The position numbers and the translations under genes are program-made. The notes below the pieces were generated by a model. That model searched no databases and was not told where the DNA came from. It saw only the letters and a list, made by a program, of their open reading frames with translations. 62,411 nt of DNA from the NCBI GenBank assembly GCA_913050035.1, contig CAJXAC010000004.1:1-62411 (forward strand), read 5' to 3'. Of this stretch, positions 45,133-54,879 are shown piece by piece. Numbering within the stretch: position 1 is the first letter of the stretch; every line of letters begins with the position of its first letter. Source of the stretch: an uncultured Gammaproteobacteria bacterium. GTDB taxonomy: Bacteria > Pseudomonadota > Gammaproteobacteria > Pseudomonadales > Azotimanducaceae.

Positions 45133-47153
45133 GCAGCACCCCACCCGTAAGGCAAAAAAGTGATCCCGAGATCTCGTTTCAACAAACAATACGAGTCTTT
45201 GCCAAACTACTTTCATACCTGAGCCTGTTTAAAGCTCGTATCTTCACAAAACTCGGCTTTATTACCTTTGAGCACGTGCTGCGTATTCTGCTTTTACCCT
45301 GGCCACTGAAGATTATTGTCGACCATGTCATTCTCGGAGAGCCCATCAACGCCGATGGCAGCGGGTTCCCCGACTACATGCAACCTATCCTGTTTTTCCT
45401 CTCGGACAAAACATCTCAGGAAATCATGTCTTGGATCTTGGTGGTCGGCATCATGATGGTAATTTTGATGGGGATGACCCCCAACCGAGGGACCGGTAGA
45501 AATGCAACCGGGCGCTATACCGGTGCCGCGGCAGGGTCGTTGGGTGCCGCATCCGCAGAACTGGCGCAAGGTCACGATACCGCTACACAGACAGAAAACG
45601 CGTCTAATGCTGCATATAGTGAAATGGGCGGACTACTGGGCATTCTAGATTTCAATATTCACATGCGACTGTCCCAATCCCTAAACCACTTACTGCGTTC
45701 CGAGCTGGCAGAGCATATTAAATCCTTACCCATGACCACTCTGGACGACCAGCGCATTGGCGACAGCGTGTATCGGGTGATCTATGACACCACCAGCGCC
45801 TCGGGCATTTACGGGGAATTAACCTTAGGACTTTACGGCGGTTTGCTGATGGTCGCACTAACCCTGTACGTCATGTTCACAAGCTTCGGGAGCGCGCCGG
45901 AAGTGATTATCGTCGGCGTCTTAGTAGGGCCACTGACCTTTATGTTTGTCATCCCCTTCGCGCGGCTTGCGCGCAATAAAAGTCAGGCCAGCCGCCTCGC
46001 TGGATCCGAAACCACCAGCAACATCGAAGAGGGCATGGCGAACGTACTTGCGGTTCAGAGTATGGGCGGTAACAAACGCGAGAGCGAGCGGTTCGCCAAC
46101 GCAAGTAACGAATCTTTTCGTAAGTTCCGTGCCGAGGTGCTGGTGAAGTTACTCTTCGGTCATGCCGGTTCTTTGGCTTTTCTTACCGGACAAATAATTT
46201 TCTTTTTGGTCATCGCCGGCTATGTCATCGACGGCACATTTACCGCTGGCGACTACTTCGTGCTGTTCTACTACTTCTTCGTACTTAGTGCTGTATTTTA
46301 TTCCTTCGGCTTCCTATACACGGATTTACAGGTAGCCATTGCCGGCTTAGCTAGAGTGTTCAATCTGCTAGACCTGCCAGGCGAAAAATTTGCAGACGGT
46401 ATCGCTATTCCGGAAATTCAGCACGGCATAAAAATGCGCAGCGTCACACTCACCTATCCTGATGGCCGTGTTGCCTTAAAAGACGTTAACTTTGAAGCGC
46501 AGTTGGGAAAAATTGTCGCCTTAGTAGGACCAACCGGCGCGGGGAAGACCAGCCTCGCCTATCTGATACCAAGTTTCTTACAGCCCACTAGCGGCAACGT
46601 CACAATTGATGGGGTAGACGTTAGAGACATCTCAGTGCCCAGTCTACGAAAGCAGGTGGCCTATGTTTTTCAAGAAACCCAGCTTTTTTCCGATTCAATC
46701 GCCGACAATATCCGATATGGAAACCGCGCTGCCGCTATCGAAGACGTACACGACGCAGCAAAAACCGCCGGCGCACACGATTTCATTATGGCGCTGCCAG
46801 AAGGCTACGACACAAATCTTGGCACCATAACCAGCAAACTCTCCGTTGGTCAGAAACAGCGGATATCAATAGCCCGGGGCTTACTGAAAAAGTCCAAGAT
46901 ACTAATTCTCGACGAACCCACATCAGCACTCGATCCTGAAACCGAATCCTACCTCGTCGATGCCTTACATAAGGCCGCTACAGAAAAATTAGTGGTGATC
47001 ATTGCACACCGACTCTCAACCATCACCCACGCAGACAAGATCTATTTTTTAGAAGATGGTCAAATACTAGAATCAGGCTCCCACCATGACCTGATGAGTA
47101 CAAAAAACGGGCGCTACCGTCACTATATTGAATTACAGGCAGGAGCGAATTGA
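45129..47153 (+). CDS. ABC exporter half-transporter, second subunit (pair 2)
   Basis: 674 residues. TM1, a long Gly/Ala/Thr-rich insert (residues ~115-165, GRNATGRYTGAAAGSLGAA type), the ABC membrane domain with TTLDDQRIGDSVYRVIYD, then GPTGAGKTS, LSVGQKQR, ILILDEPTSALD and IAHRLST, all intact. It is clearly the paralogue of the subunit at 21842, including the insert and the DTATQTE-like stretch before the second membrane region. The downstream LLM gene starts with TTG overlapping its stop. Confidence 0.9.
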   Translation: MSSTPPVRQKSDPEISFQQTIRVFAKLLSYLSLFKARIFTKLGFITFEHVLRILLLPWPLKIIVDHVILGEPINADGSGFPDYMQPILFFLSDKTSQEIMSWILVVGIMMVILMGMTPNRGTGRNATGRYTGAAAGSLGAASAELAQGHDTATQTENASNAAYSEMGGLLGILDFNIHMRLSQSLNHLLRSELAEHIKSLPMTTLDDQRIGDSVYRVIYDTTSASGIYGELTLGLYGGLLMVALTLYVMFTSFGSAPEVIIVGVLVGPLTFMFVIPFARLARNKSQASRLAGSETTSNIEEGMANVLAVQSMGGNKRESERFANASNESFRKFRAEVLVKLLFGHAGSLAFLTGQIIFFLVIAGYVIDGTFTAGDYFVLFYYFFVLSAVFYSFGFLYTDLQVAIAGLARVFNLLDLPGEKFADGIAIPEIQHGIKMRSVTLTYPDGRVALKDVNFEAQLGKIVALVGPTGAGKTSLAYLIPSFLQPTSGNVTIDGVDVRDISVPSLRKQVAYVFQETQLFSDSIADNIRYGNRAAAIEDVHDAAKTAGAHDFIMALPEGYDTNLGTITSKLSVGQKQRISIARGLLKKSKILILDEPTSALDPETESYLVDALHKAATEKLVVIIAHRLSTITHADKIYFLEDGQILESGSHHDLMSTKNGRYRHYIELQAGAN

Positions 47154-48079
47154 TCACGAACGAAAAGATGCGTTTCGGCTTTTGGCCTAATCCACGCAGC
47201 GACTACAAATCGACCCGGATTCTGGCCCAGCACGCTGAAACAACCGGCTGGGACGGCATTTGGCTTGCCGACCATTTTTTGCCGGAGGAAGATGCTTTAA
47301 TACCGGTACACGAGAGTTGGATCACACTAGCGGCCCTCGCCCGCGATATTCCACGAGTGCGCCTTGGCACCCTTGTTACGGGTAATACCTACCGACATCC
47401 GGCAGTGCTCGCCAATATGGTTGCTACCTTAGACAACCTTGCCGATGGACGGGTGGTGCTCGGGCTCGGCGCAGGCTGGCAGCAAAACGAACATGACGCC
47501 TACGGCATTGAGTACGGCACCGTAAGTTCGCGCTTAGATATGCTCGAAGAAGCCTGCCAGGTGTTACGAGGCCTTTTTCAAAACGACTATTTCAATTTTG
47601 ATGGCCAGCATTACCAACTCAAGAACGCGCCTTTAGAACCCAAACCCCAGCAGGCAAAGATACCGCTGATGATTGGCGGCGGCGGCGAACAACGCACCCT
47701 AAAAATCGCAGCCCAGTACGCTGACGAATGGAATGTCTGGGGAGACGCCCAGATTTTACGCCACAAAATGAATATCTTAGACCAGCACTGCGAATCCGCA
47801 GGACGAGATCCGCACGAAATTGAGCGTTCTGCCGTTGCTCTGTTATTTCTTAGCGACAATGAAAAATACCTAAACAAAATACGCGCGGCAGAACTCGCCT
47901 CTCCGGCGATAATTGGTAATGTCAACGAAGTAATTGAAATCGTTAGCACGTTAAAAGAAATTGGCGTTAAAGAGCTGATTATTCCCGATTTTACCCTTGG
48001 GACCTTGATCGGTGCAGACACGGTGAAACAAGATTTAATGGAAAAATTTATCACTGAGGTTGCCGCCAAAATCTCGTAA
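47150..48079 (+). CDS. LLM-class (luciferase-like) flavin/F420-dependent oxidoreductase
   Basis: 309 residues, bacterial-luciferase barrel: FWPNPRSDYK, GIWLADHFLP, RVRLGTLVTGNTYRHPAVLANM, RVVLGLGAGWQQNEHDAYG and KIPLMIGGGGEQRTLKIAA. Such enzymes use reduced flavin or F420 for monooxygenation or reduction. I keep TTG 47150 because GGAG lies 4 nt upstream and it overlaps the ABC stop (TTGA); ATG 47168 is the alternative. Tight coupling to the exporter implies joint production or processing of the exported substrate. Confidence 0.85.
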   Translation: MITNEKMRFGFWPNPRSDYKSTRILAQHAETTGWDGIWLADHFLPEEDALIPVHESWITLAALARDIPRVRLGTLVTGNTYRHPAVLANMVATLDNLADGRVVLGLGAGWQQNEHDAYGIEYGTVSSRLDMLEEACQVLRGLFQNDYFNFDGQHYQLKNAPLEPKPQQAKIPLMIGGGGEQRTLKIAAQYADEWNVWGDAQILRHKMNILDQHCESAGRDPHEIERSAVALLFLSDNEKYLNKIRAAELASPAIIGNVNEVIEIVSTLKEIGVKELIIPDFTLGTLIGADTVKQDLMEKFITEVAAKIS

Positions 48080-48119
48080 CCATGCAAAGAATTCACATCC
48101 AACATAATGGAACACAGCA

Positions 48120-48875
48120 ATGGACAATCCGCATAAAGACCAAGTCGTAATTATCACTGGAGGCGCTGGCGGTATCGGTAGTCAGATGGCCAGCACGTTT
48201 GCAAATCAGGGTGCTCGAGTAGTCATAGCGGGTCGGGATGAGGACAAGCTAAAGAAAACGGCCAGCCATATCGCAGGGAAGAATAACACCTGCCTGCCAA
48301 TACCCTGCGACGTAACCGACCCAGATCAGGTCGAGCACCTCGTCGCGGACACAGTCGAGCAATTCGGTCGCATCGACGTCTTAGTGAACAACGCGGGTGG
48401 CGCAATGTTCGTAAAACCACCAGAAAAATTACGACCTGAGCAATGGCGAGCGGCTATCGATCTAAACTTGAACAGCGTATTTTATTGCAGCGCGGCAGCC
48501 GGCCAGCGCATGATTCAACAAAATAGTGGTCGAATCATAAACATCTCATCGGTAGCCGGCGTAAAGAACTCGCCGTCCTTCGTCCATTACGGTGCCGCTA
48601 AAGCAGGAGTTATCAACCTAACAAAATCTATGGCAGTTTGCTGGGGGCCTCATAACATCAATATCAACTGCATCGCACCTGGACTAACGGCTACAGAAGG
48701 AGTCGCACAGTGGCTACCAGCAAAAAACAGAGAAGACGGCTCTCCGGTTCCGCCGCTCGAGTACCCGCCAGATCCGCAGAATGTTGCCGACCTCGCCCTA
48801 TTTCTTGCAGCGCCGGGCAGCGCAAGGATTAGTGGGGAAATTTTTCCGATCCGTGCGCTTAACGAAATAGTCTAG
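48120..48875 (+). CDS. Short-chain dehydrogenase/reductase
   Basis: 251 residues: TGGAGGIGSQMASTF, NNAGGAMFV, NISSVAG and VHYGAAKAG. AGRDEDK after strand 2 suggests NADP. Its whole C-terminus parallels the SDR at 38427, ending in FPIRALNE. It follows the LLM gene by 40 bp and is the last gene of the second ABC unit. Confidence 0.85.
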   Translation: MDNPHKDQVVIITGGAGGIGSQMASTFANQGARVVIAGRDEDKLKKTASHIAGKNNTCLPIPCDVTDPDQVEHLVADTVEQFGRIDVLVNNAGGAMFVKPPEKLRPEQWRAAIDLNLNSVFYCSAAAGQRMIQQNSGRIINISSVAGVKNSPSFVHYGAAKAGVINLTKSMAVCWGPHNININCIAPGLTATEGVAQWLPAKNREDGSPVPPLEYPPDPQNVADLALFLAAPGSARISGEIFPIRALNEIV

Positions 48876-49052
48876 GGCGCTGAAAAAAATCCCCAGCCTG
48901 GACTCGAGCTGCCGTGATATGCCCTAGCAACTCGGCCGGTATAGAACTGGCGCGCCCTTGTTAAAGAACTTACACGTCAAGCTCCCAAGCGAGTACCCAT
49001 GCATTTAAGTGCGAAAGCACCACCGATTCTAAATATGTAAGTTCTACTCGCC

Positions 49053-50102
49053 TTACAAAACCGGGGGTAAAAGATAAGCATCGAGCACGCCCATTGGGCC
49101 AAGCACTCGATTAACGTCAGCCCGCTGCGCAGGCGACAATCCTTCGATTTCATCGCGAATATGACAACGTGATACCTCACTGTATTTTAGCGAGCGCATA
49201 CGTACCAAGCCTTCACCAAGATCCACTTCGCACCACTTCTCGCCGGCAGCCAATGCTTCCCGGGATACCAACAGAAACTGATGGTAAGTGTCCCGCATAT
49301 GGGTAAACAGCGGCGCTAACGTTGTCGGCAATTCGTCATTTGCCAGATATTGGCCATCATCAGATCGCGCTTGAAACAGCCGCTCCATAGTCTCAAGTAA
49401 AGCCGGCGCACTGGCCTCCACCCAACTCCTGGGCTCTGGATCTGCCGCCATATGCGCCTTGAACAGCCCAGCAAAGGTAAAGTCGCCAAGACTCGCCCGC
49501 TCACCTAACAAAAATCCGTGCTGCTGATAATGGGCGTCCACATGCACCATTAACGACTGAAAATCTGCTTTCACTGCCGCCGCTTGATCTGGCCCACACC
49601 CACGGTTGGCACAGGCGCGCAGACCAAAATTGTCGCGCACTTCGGTAATACGCTGCACGGCCTCAGCCTGCTCTTCAGGCGTTAGACCCTCGTGCATGAA
49701 TTTCCCCTTCGCATTGGCGTAGAAACCTAGAGCAACATGCTCGATGTTATGGGGATAACACCAACGACTGCTGATGGCATAGCGTCCAAACCATTCATCT
49801 GCCCAATCTTCGAGCAGATGTGCGGCAATCCGTTGTACCGGTGTCACGGGCATAATCTGACGCTCGGGGTATTTAGCATTGAGCATGAGGCCGATAGGCG
49901 TGGTGTCGTGGATAAACCAGCCCTCGGGGGTTTGTAACCCCGGGATAAAGTGAGTACCCAAGCGGCCCTCCACTTCTGCACGAGCATGCTCAGTTTTTAG
50001 ACAAAACTCATAGTCAACGTCTAGGTAGTTAAGCATCGCCTGCAACTTACGCGTAAAGAGACTGTGCTCACCACCCCATAAACTATAGCGTCCATCAAAC
50101 AT
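49053..50102 (-). CDS. Glutathione S-transferase-like protein, long form
   Basis: 349 residues. The N-terminal thioredoxin-like domain (GGEHSLFTRKLQAMLNYLDVDYEF, IPGLQTPEGWFIHDTTPI) and an all-helical C-terminal domain with HGFLLGERASLGDFTFAGLF match GST architecture, but about 100 residues longer than usual, including a final extension. Catalytic Ser/Cys may be S13 region. Conjugation or lyase activity on a glutathione-linked compound is likely but unproven. GGAG precedes ATG 50102 by 9 nt. It overlaps nothing and is 13 bp downstream of an esterase gene on the same strand. Confidence 0.75.
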   Translation of the reverse strand: MFDGRYSLWGGEHSLFTRKLQAMLNYLDVDYEFCLKTEHARAEVEGRLGTHFIPGLQTPEGWFIHDTTPIGLMLNAKYPERQIMPVTPVQRIAAHLLEDWADEWFGRYAISSRWCYPHNIEHVALGFYANAKGKFMHEGLTPEEQAEAVQRITEVRDNFGLRACANRGCGPDQAAAVKADFQSLMVHVDAHYQQHGFLLGERASLGDFTFAGLFKAHMAADPEPRSWVEASAPALLETMERLFQARSDDGQYLANDELPTTLAPLFTHMRDTYHQFLLVSREALAAGEKWCEVDLGEGLVRMRSLKYSEVSRCHIRDEIEGLSPAQRADVNRVLGPMGVLDAYLLPPVL

Positions 50103-50115
50103 TTACCTGGCTCCT

Positions 50116-51105
50116 TCAAGTTTCAATAGATCGATCTTGCTGATTCAAAAATCGATCATAAAATTCAGCATAACTGTCAAAGGTAAAGTTCAGCGCTACT
50201 GCACCGATCTCAGTACCTTGTGCAATGACATCAAAGGCATGGAAACAATCTTCAAACTCGGCATAGCGCACTTCGATTCCTGCGTCGCGTAACGACCGGA
50301 CATACGCCTGAGTCTCTCGATAAAACGGTTCTAACGTACCGACAAAGGTAATGGTCGGCGGAAACTCCGCATAATCACTGTTCCGAGCAGCAGCGGCATA
50401 AGTTGGTATGGCGCTCCCACTCTGTTCAAGAGCCGCCAAATAGGCCTGCCAGCCAATGCGGTTGGTCAGGGTATTCCACACCGGCACGTCAATATTTCGC
50501 TCAGCATCCTGTGGTTGCTCATCATCGATCATTGGGTAAATGGGCATCTGAAAAGCGATATTTACATCTCCGGTGTCTCGCGCCTTCAGCGTCACTGCCG
50601 CCGCGAGCCCACCACCGGCACTGTGCCCAGCCACCATAACCGCATCCGCTCTTGCTCCCAATTGAACTGCATTGTCGTTAGCCCAAAGCATCGTTTCATA
50701 GCAGTCGTTAAAGCCTGCTGGGTAGGGTTCGGTATACGCTTTGCGATAGTCTGGTGCGACCACAATACAGGGCCTGGTATTGATGAATCGTTCGATCAGT
50801 TCAGCGGACATTTCCGGGTTACCCAATATGTAGCCGCCGCCGTGAAAGTACAGTAACAAGGGTAAAGGGCCCTCTTGTTGTAGGGGCTTATAGACTCGAG
50901 CGCGGATCTGCCAGCGCCCATCACTGCTGGGAATATGTACTTCATCACACCGCAATCCAGGCCGATCCTTGCCCGCCAACAAGCCCTTCAGCAACTTATT
51001 CGCCAGTGTTGTTAACCACCTGTGCTTAATCAGGGTCTCGAAACGACTGACGCGATTGAAAAACGGTTGTAGGTCAGCATGCACCATTGAGCGGGTAACT
51101 TTCAT
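50116..51105 (-). CDS. Alpha/beta hydrolase (hormone-sensitive lipase family)
   Basis: 329 residues: oxyanion motif HGGG (88-91), nucleophile GHSAGGG (S162), Asp late in VGTLEPFYRE region and His in DCFHAFDV. It hydrolyses esters in the cytosol. It forms a minus-strand run with the GST-like gene (13 bp) and the DUF427 gene (80 bp). Distinct from the esterase at 13067, with low similarity outside the motifs. Confidence 0.85.
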   Translation of the reverse strand: MKVTRSMVHADLQPFFNRVSRFETLIKHRWLTTLANKLLKGLLAGKDRPGLRCDEVHIPSSDGRWQIRARVYKPLQQEGPLPLLLYFHGGGYILGNPEMSAELIERFINTRPCIVVAPDYRKAYTEPYPAGFNDCYETMLWANDNAVQLGARADAVMVAGHSAGGGLAAAVTLKARDTGDVNIAFQMPIYPMIDDEQPQDAERNIDVPVWNTLTNRIGWQAYLAALEQSGSAIPTYAAAARNSDYAEFPPTITFVGTLEPFYRETQAYVRSLRDAGIEVRYAEFEDCFHAFDVIAQGTEIGAVALNFTFDSYAEFYDRFLNQQDRSIET

Positions 51106-51185
51106 CGGTCGATTCCGTTAGTTGTTGATTGTCGTGGGTACATCCAGCCGATCACTGGTATAGCCAACACCTGTCACCTTCTATA

Positions 51186-51686
51186 TCACCAACCCAGAGT
51201 ACCTGGATCCCCCTTAAATGGGCCAACCACCTCTGGGGTAATCCACCCACCATAAAAGTCCCCCTGCTGCGCTTGTACCTTTTCGCCGTCCACAAAGCAG
51301 TCTGCTAACGAAGCATAGAACGAGTACCACCCGTCAATACGCGCAAATCGTTCCGAGGGATTGTCATAGCGCCACGCTAGTCGCACATTCTGATACGCAA
51401 AATAGCTGGCACGCCCTTTCCATTCACAGAAACTCGAACCCTCAAGCATGGTTAACGGCTCAAGAATGGCTTCCGGCGCCAGATAAAATGTGGGCGGGCT
51501 GGCCGTTTCCAGCACACGAATACTGCCATTACTGCGGGCGATCAGGATGCCGTCTTTGCTCCTTACTTCCACCGATCTTTGGTCCGACATCAGCGCAGGT
51601 GGGCGCGGATAGTCCCATACCGACTCTTGATTCGGACCCGGACTCAGCGCAAAGTCCGGCCGCGTATTACCTTGGTATTTCCACAT
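51186..51686 (-). CDS. DUF427 domain protein
   Basis: 166 residues. The DUF427 pattern is recognisable: VEVRSKDGILIARSNGSIRVLE, FYLAPEAI, FCEWKGRASYF, LADCFVDGEKV and the ending GDFYGGWITPEVVGPFKG. The family's function is not established. ATG 51686 is preferred; the frame also has GTG 51701. First gene of a minus-strand run with the esterase and GST-like genes. Confidence 0.8.
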   Translation of the reverse strand: MWKYQGNTRPDFALSPGPNQESVWDYPRPPALMSDQRSVEVRSKDGILIARSNGSIRVLETASPPTFYLAPEAILEPLTMLEGSSFCEWKGRASYFAYQNVRLAWRYDNPSERFARIDGWYSFYASLADCFVDGEKVQAQQGDFYGGWITPEVVGPFKGDPGTLGW

Positions 51687-51860
51687 CGCTCTGCCTGTCA
51701 CCCTATTCTATTAACAAAAAACATTACCGCGTAAGCGCTTCGAGATTAGAAGGATCGAACTCATTTGTAACGCGCTTTCACGCCCAGCCTACCCCTAGCT
51801 GTGCATGATTTCCCCATCGAGCAGCAGATCCAACATGCTTTACTGGTTAATATTGGGACA

Positions 51861-52259
51861 ATGACTACTTTGTTTGGACGGATACTCCTTGGTGCCTCAG
51901 CACTCACATTCCTCGCCTATGGCGGCATAAGCCTGTATTCGCCCGCCATTCCCGCCGGCATCGCCGGAATCGAAATACTCAGCGGCGATGGCTTCGCAGA
52001 GGTCAGCGGCATGTATGGCGGCCTGCAAACAGGGATCGGTCTGTTTTGTTTACTGGCGTTTTTCAAGCATGACTATTATCGATCCGGTCTGATTATCTTG
52101 GGGCTGACTATGATTAGCCTTGCCATTGCTCGATTGAGCGGCATGTTGATGACCCCGGCTCCAGTCACCCTGTACTCATACGGCGCGCTTGCTTTTGAAT
52201 TTGTTGTCGCCGCCCTGGCTTTTTTCGCGCTTTCCAGGATGCCCAATGACCCAGCATGA
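51861..52259 (+). CDS. Small integral membrane protein (DUF4345-like)
   Basis: 132 residues with four hydrophobic segments (ILLGASALTFLAYG, GIGLFCLLAF, LIILGLTMISLAI and FEFVVAALAFFAL) and a conserved-looking SGMYGG. I assign DUF4345 from the overall pattern; function unknown. ATG 51861 begins at the first membrane helix; the frame extends to 51801. Its stop overlaps the next gene by 14 bp. Confidence 0.65.
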   Translation: MTTLFGRILLGASALTFLAYGGISLYSPAIPAGIAGIEILSGDGFAEVSGMYGGLQTGIGLFCLLAFFKHDYYRSGLIILGLTMISLAIARLSGMLMTPAPVTLYSYGALAFEFVVAALAFFALSRMPNDPA

Positions 52260-52788
52260 ATACATCTTCATTGCGGTATCAATCATTCTGGGTTTGGCGA
52301 TTACCCGCTTACTGCGCACCGCAGCCGCATTAGTTCGCGCCAGAGATCGAGTGACGTTTCATTGGTCATCCGCCCTTTGGGCTTTCAGTGTGATGCTTTA
52401 TATCCTGCAGCTTTGGTGGATAGGTTGGGGCTTACGCGTAATCGAGGATTGGACGTTCCTCGACTTCATTATTTTAGTTTTCGGTTCTTCCTGCCTCTAT
52501 GGCGCCGCGGAGATGGCTCTGACCAGCCCCGAAGGAGCGACCCTAGACATGTTGCAAGAAAGCCAAAACCTTGGACGCCTTTCCGCACTATCCATGCTGC
52601 TGTATTTTTTCGTTGGACCTTACGTCAACATAATCATGTACAACAACGACGCAGTAATACCATCGTTATTGGTACCGTCCTTGGGGATTGGCTTAATGGC
52701 ACTGGTGATCAGCGCACCCAAGCGCTTCCCGCTGTGGTCGGCGCTCTTTTTGATCTACTCCATCAGCATCCTGGTACTGACTGTATAG
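52246..52788 (+). CDS. Integral membrane protein of unknown function
   Basis: 180 residues with five to six hydrophobic helices (IFIAVSIILGLAITRLL at the N-terminus, WAFSVMLYILQLWWIGWG, LLYFFVGPYV, IGLMALVISA, LFLIYSISILVLTV). No catalytic motif seen. It starts at ATG 52246 inside the end of the preceding small membrane protein gene, so they are coupled. Convergent with the DUF1295 gene, 6 bp away. Confidence 0.75.
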   Translation: MTQHEYIFIAVSIILGLAITRLLRTAAALVRARDRVTFHWSSALWAFSVMLYILQLWWIGWGLRVIEDWTFLDFIILVFGSSCLYGAAEMALTSPEGATLDMLQESQNLGRLSALSMLLYFFVGPYVNIIMYNNDAVIPSLLVPSLGIGLMALVISAPKRFPLWSALFLIYSISILVLTV

Positions 52789-52794
52789 TCGGCG

Positions 52795-53715
52795 TTAACT
52801 GGATCGCCGCGGTCTCCCTGGAAAGAATCGATTGGTGCGCTGCTGATAATCTTTGTAACCCGCTCGTTTCTGTTCCGAGTAATACTCCGACGGCACCGCA
52901 CCGGTGGTAAACACCAGCGTTGTGTACATCGCCGTGGACGCAAACAACAACCCAATACCCAGCAAGACCCAAATTAACACATGCTCCGACCCCTGCAGGC
53001 TCAACCAAGACGGCACAGCGGCAATCACCAACCCGTTCCACACCATCCACTCGTAAAAATAATTCGGGTGTCGGCAGTAACGCCATAACCCAACATCACA
53101 AACCTGATTGTGTTTACCTTGGCGTTTCATCGCGCGCAAAAAGTTTACCTTCTGTAGGTCTGCTAAAGACTCTAAGCACAGCGCCACCACACTGATACTC
53201 AAGCCCACGATTTCCAGCACGGCGAACTGCTGACTGCCATTCGCTGTAAGCATAAAAATAGGCAAGGCTAAAAATGACGCATTAGCAAGCCCCTGAGAGA
53301 TAGCATCGACCTGACGCGCCAGTCCGACATTACTCTTGCCCTCTGCCTGCCAACGCACGCGGAGGTATTGATAACGAGGGAATTCCTTTTGCAGCAGACC
53401 ACGCCGCCAAAAATTTAGCGCGCCTATACCCATGCGCAAGCCCACCACCGCCAGTAACAGACTGATCAACAGCGAGCGCAACCAATAACCGTCGCTGAAT
53501 CCGTAGGCCAGAAGCGCCATCAACACCAAACCCCAGGGCCAACCGATATCGACATAGCTCATACGTCCGGTGCGCCAAATCGGTAAACACACCACCAGAG
53601 CAAAGAGCAATAATTGCGCTAAGCCATTCACCAAGCCAATGAAAGCAAGAGAACTCGAAACAAGAATCACCGCCCAGCTAATAAGATATGGGTACCAAGG
53701 TCGAAAATAATGCAA
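52795..53715 (-). CDS. DUF1295/steroid 5-alpha-reductase-like membrane protein
   Basis: 306 residues, seven or so membrane segments. The C-terminal half has the family signature VGLWRYCRHPNYFYEWMVWNG and then a final SEYYSEQKRAGYKDYQQRTNRFFPG, matching the methyltransferase/5-alpha-reductase-type fold that binds NADPH or SAM near the membrane. TTG 53715 has GGAG 6 nt upstream; no ATG lies nearby. Substrate probably a lipid or isoprenoid. Confidence 0.8.
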   Translation of the reverse strand: MHYFRPWYPYLISWAVILVSSSLAFIGLVNGLAQLLLFALVVCLPIWRTGRMSYVDIGWPWGLVLMALLAYGFSDGYWLRSLLISLLLAVVGLRMGIGALNFWRRGLLQKEFPRYQYLRVRWQAEGKSNVGLARQVDAISQGLANASFLALPIFMLTANGSQQFAVLEIVGLSISVVALCLESLADLQKVNFLRAMKRQGKHNQVCDVGLWRYCRHPNYFYEWMVWNGLVIAAVPSWLSLQGSEHVLIWVLLGIGLLFASTAMYTTLVFTTGAVPSEYYSEQKRAGYKDYQQRTNRFFPGRPRRSS

Positions 53716-53894
53716 TTAGAACTCCAACATACGAGGGTCGGCCAATCCCGTGGGCCGGTTGAGAAACATCAGGGGATAACGCGCATTGTATAAAACCCGC
53801 ACCGTCTCTGTCAGAAGAATCCCGGTAGTCCAAATAATCGCCGCGCCAAAATCATGGGCGCATGTCCCACCAAGCGCATATGCCGACCTTGAGC

Positions 53895-54836
53895 TTAGGC
53901 GGACTGCGCCGGGGCAAAACGCCTTAGTTGCGCTACTACTTCAGCACCTAAGGCTACTTCCTCTTCGGCATGTTCCGCGCAAATCTTTAAGTTAAACAGC
54001 CGGCAACCAGACTCGATATACGGTGCCAATTGCTCAGCAACCTCAGCCGGCGTTCCCGACGGTGTATAGCGCTCAAACTTTTCAAAAGGTATGTGATAGA
54101 AACCCTCCATACCGGTTTTTACTGCATCATAGGCCTTCTTCGAACTTTTCAGATCTACGCCGACCCATGGCTGATAGCCATGACACCAAGCTACATCGCG
54201 GCGCCCCAATGCGCTGGCTTCGTTGTGCACTATTTCAACCGCATCGGCAAACCTGCGTGCCGAGCACCATACACCGATCCAACCCTCGCTGAATTTAGCC
54301 GCTCGAGTGAGCGCCGCATCTGACCGTCCGCCCACTAATACGGGAATCGGAATGCGCGGCGTGGGCTTTATTACCGCGTCAGTGACGGCAAATTCGCGAC
54401 CCGCAAAAGTAACCGAGTCGCCATTCAACACACCTTTGATAATTTCCAACGATTCATTGGCTCGAACTCCACGGCGGCGAGGATCAACCCCGCAGACTTC
54501 TGACTCGTGCCGATCTTCACCGCCGATTCCCACGCCAAAAATCATTCGTCCAGGAGCAATCCTTGCCATGCTTGCCAATTGTCGCGCTACTGGAAGCGGA
54601 TGCCGCAGCGGTAGCAGATAAATACTGATCATTACACCAATGTCCGGATTCAACTGAGACAGCGAGGCCACCTCAACGAAGCCGTCAGTGCCAGAGCCAT
54701 TGCGGAAAGACACATGGTCGGCCATAAACACATGATCAAAGCCCGAATTCACAATACCGGCGAGGGTTTGCTGCCGCGCCTGCCAGTCTAATGCCCAGAG
54801 GTTACTCGGCGTTGCGAGACCAAATTTGAGTTCCAT
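53895..54836 (-). CDS. LLM-class flavin/F420-dependent oxidoreductase
   Basis: 313 residues: FGLATPSN, DHVFMADHVSF, IGVMISIYLLPLRHPLPVARQLASM split around strand 3, MIFGVGIGGEDRHE, PRIPIPVLVGGRSDAALTRAA and PSGTPAEVAEQLAPYIESGC. Family relative of the gene at 47150 but not close. It precedes, on the minus strand, no gene within 180 bp; the acyl-CoA dehydrogenase-fold gene lies 43 bp upstream, so both may be one operon of flavin enzymes. Confidence 0.85.
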   Translation of the reverse strand: MELKFGLATPSNLWALDWQARQQTLAGIVNSGFDHVFMADHVSFRNGSGTDGFVEVASLSQLNPDIGVMISIYLLPLRHPLPVARQLASMARIAPGRMIFGVGIGGEDRHESEVCGVDPRRRGVRANESLEIIKGVLNGDSVTFAGREFAVTDAVIKPTPRIPIPVLVGGRSDAALTRAAKFSEGWIGVWCSARRFADAVEIVHNEASALGRRDVAWCHGYQPWVGVDLKSSKKAYDAVKTGMEGFYHIPFEKFERYTPSGTPAEVAEQLAPYIESGCRLFNLKICAEHAEEEVALGAEVVAQLRRFAPAQSA

Positions 54837-54879
54837 AGCGCCCCTTAATTAGGTTCGTTTACTGCTAACCGTTATACGG

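Noticed and set aside
49053-50102. Small overlapping frames within the GST-like and other genes on both strands.
   Set aside because: They lack ribosome sites and protein-like patterns and are shadows of the real genes.
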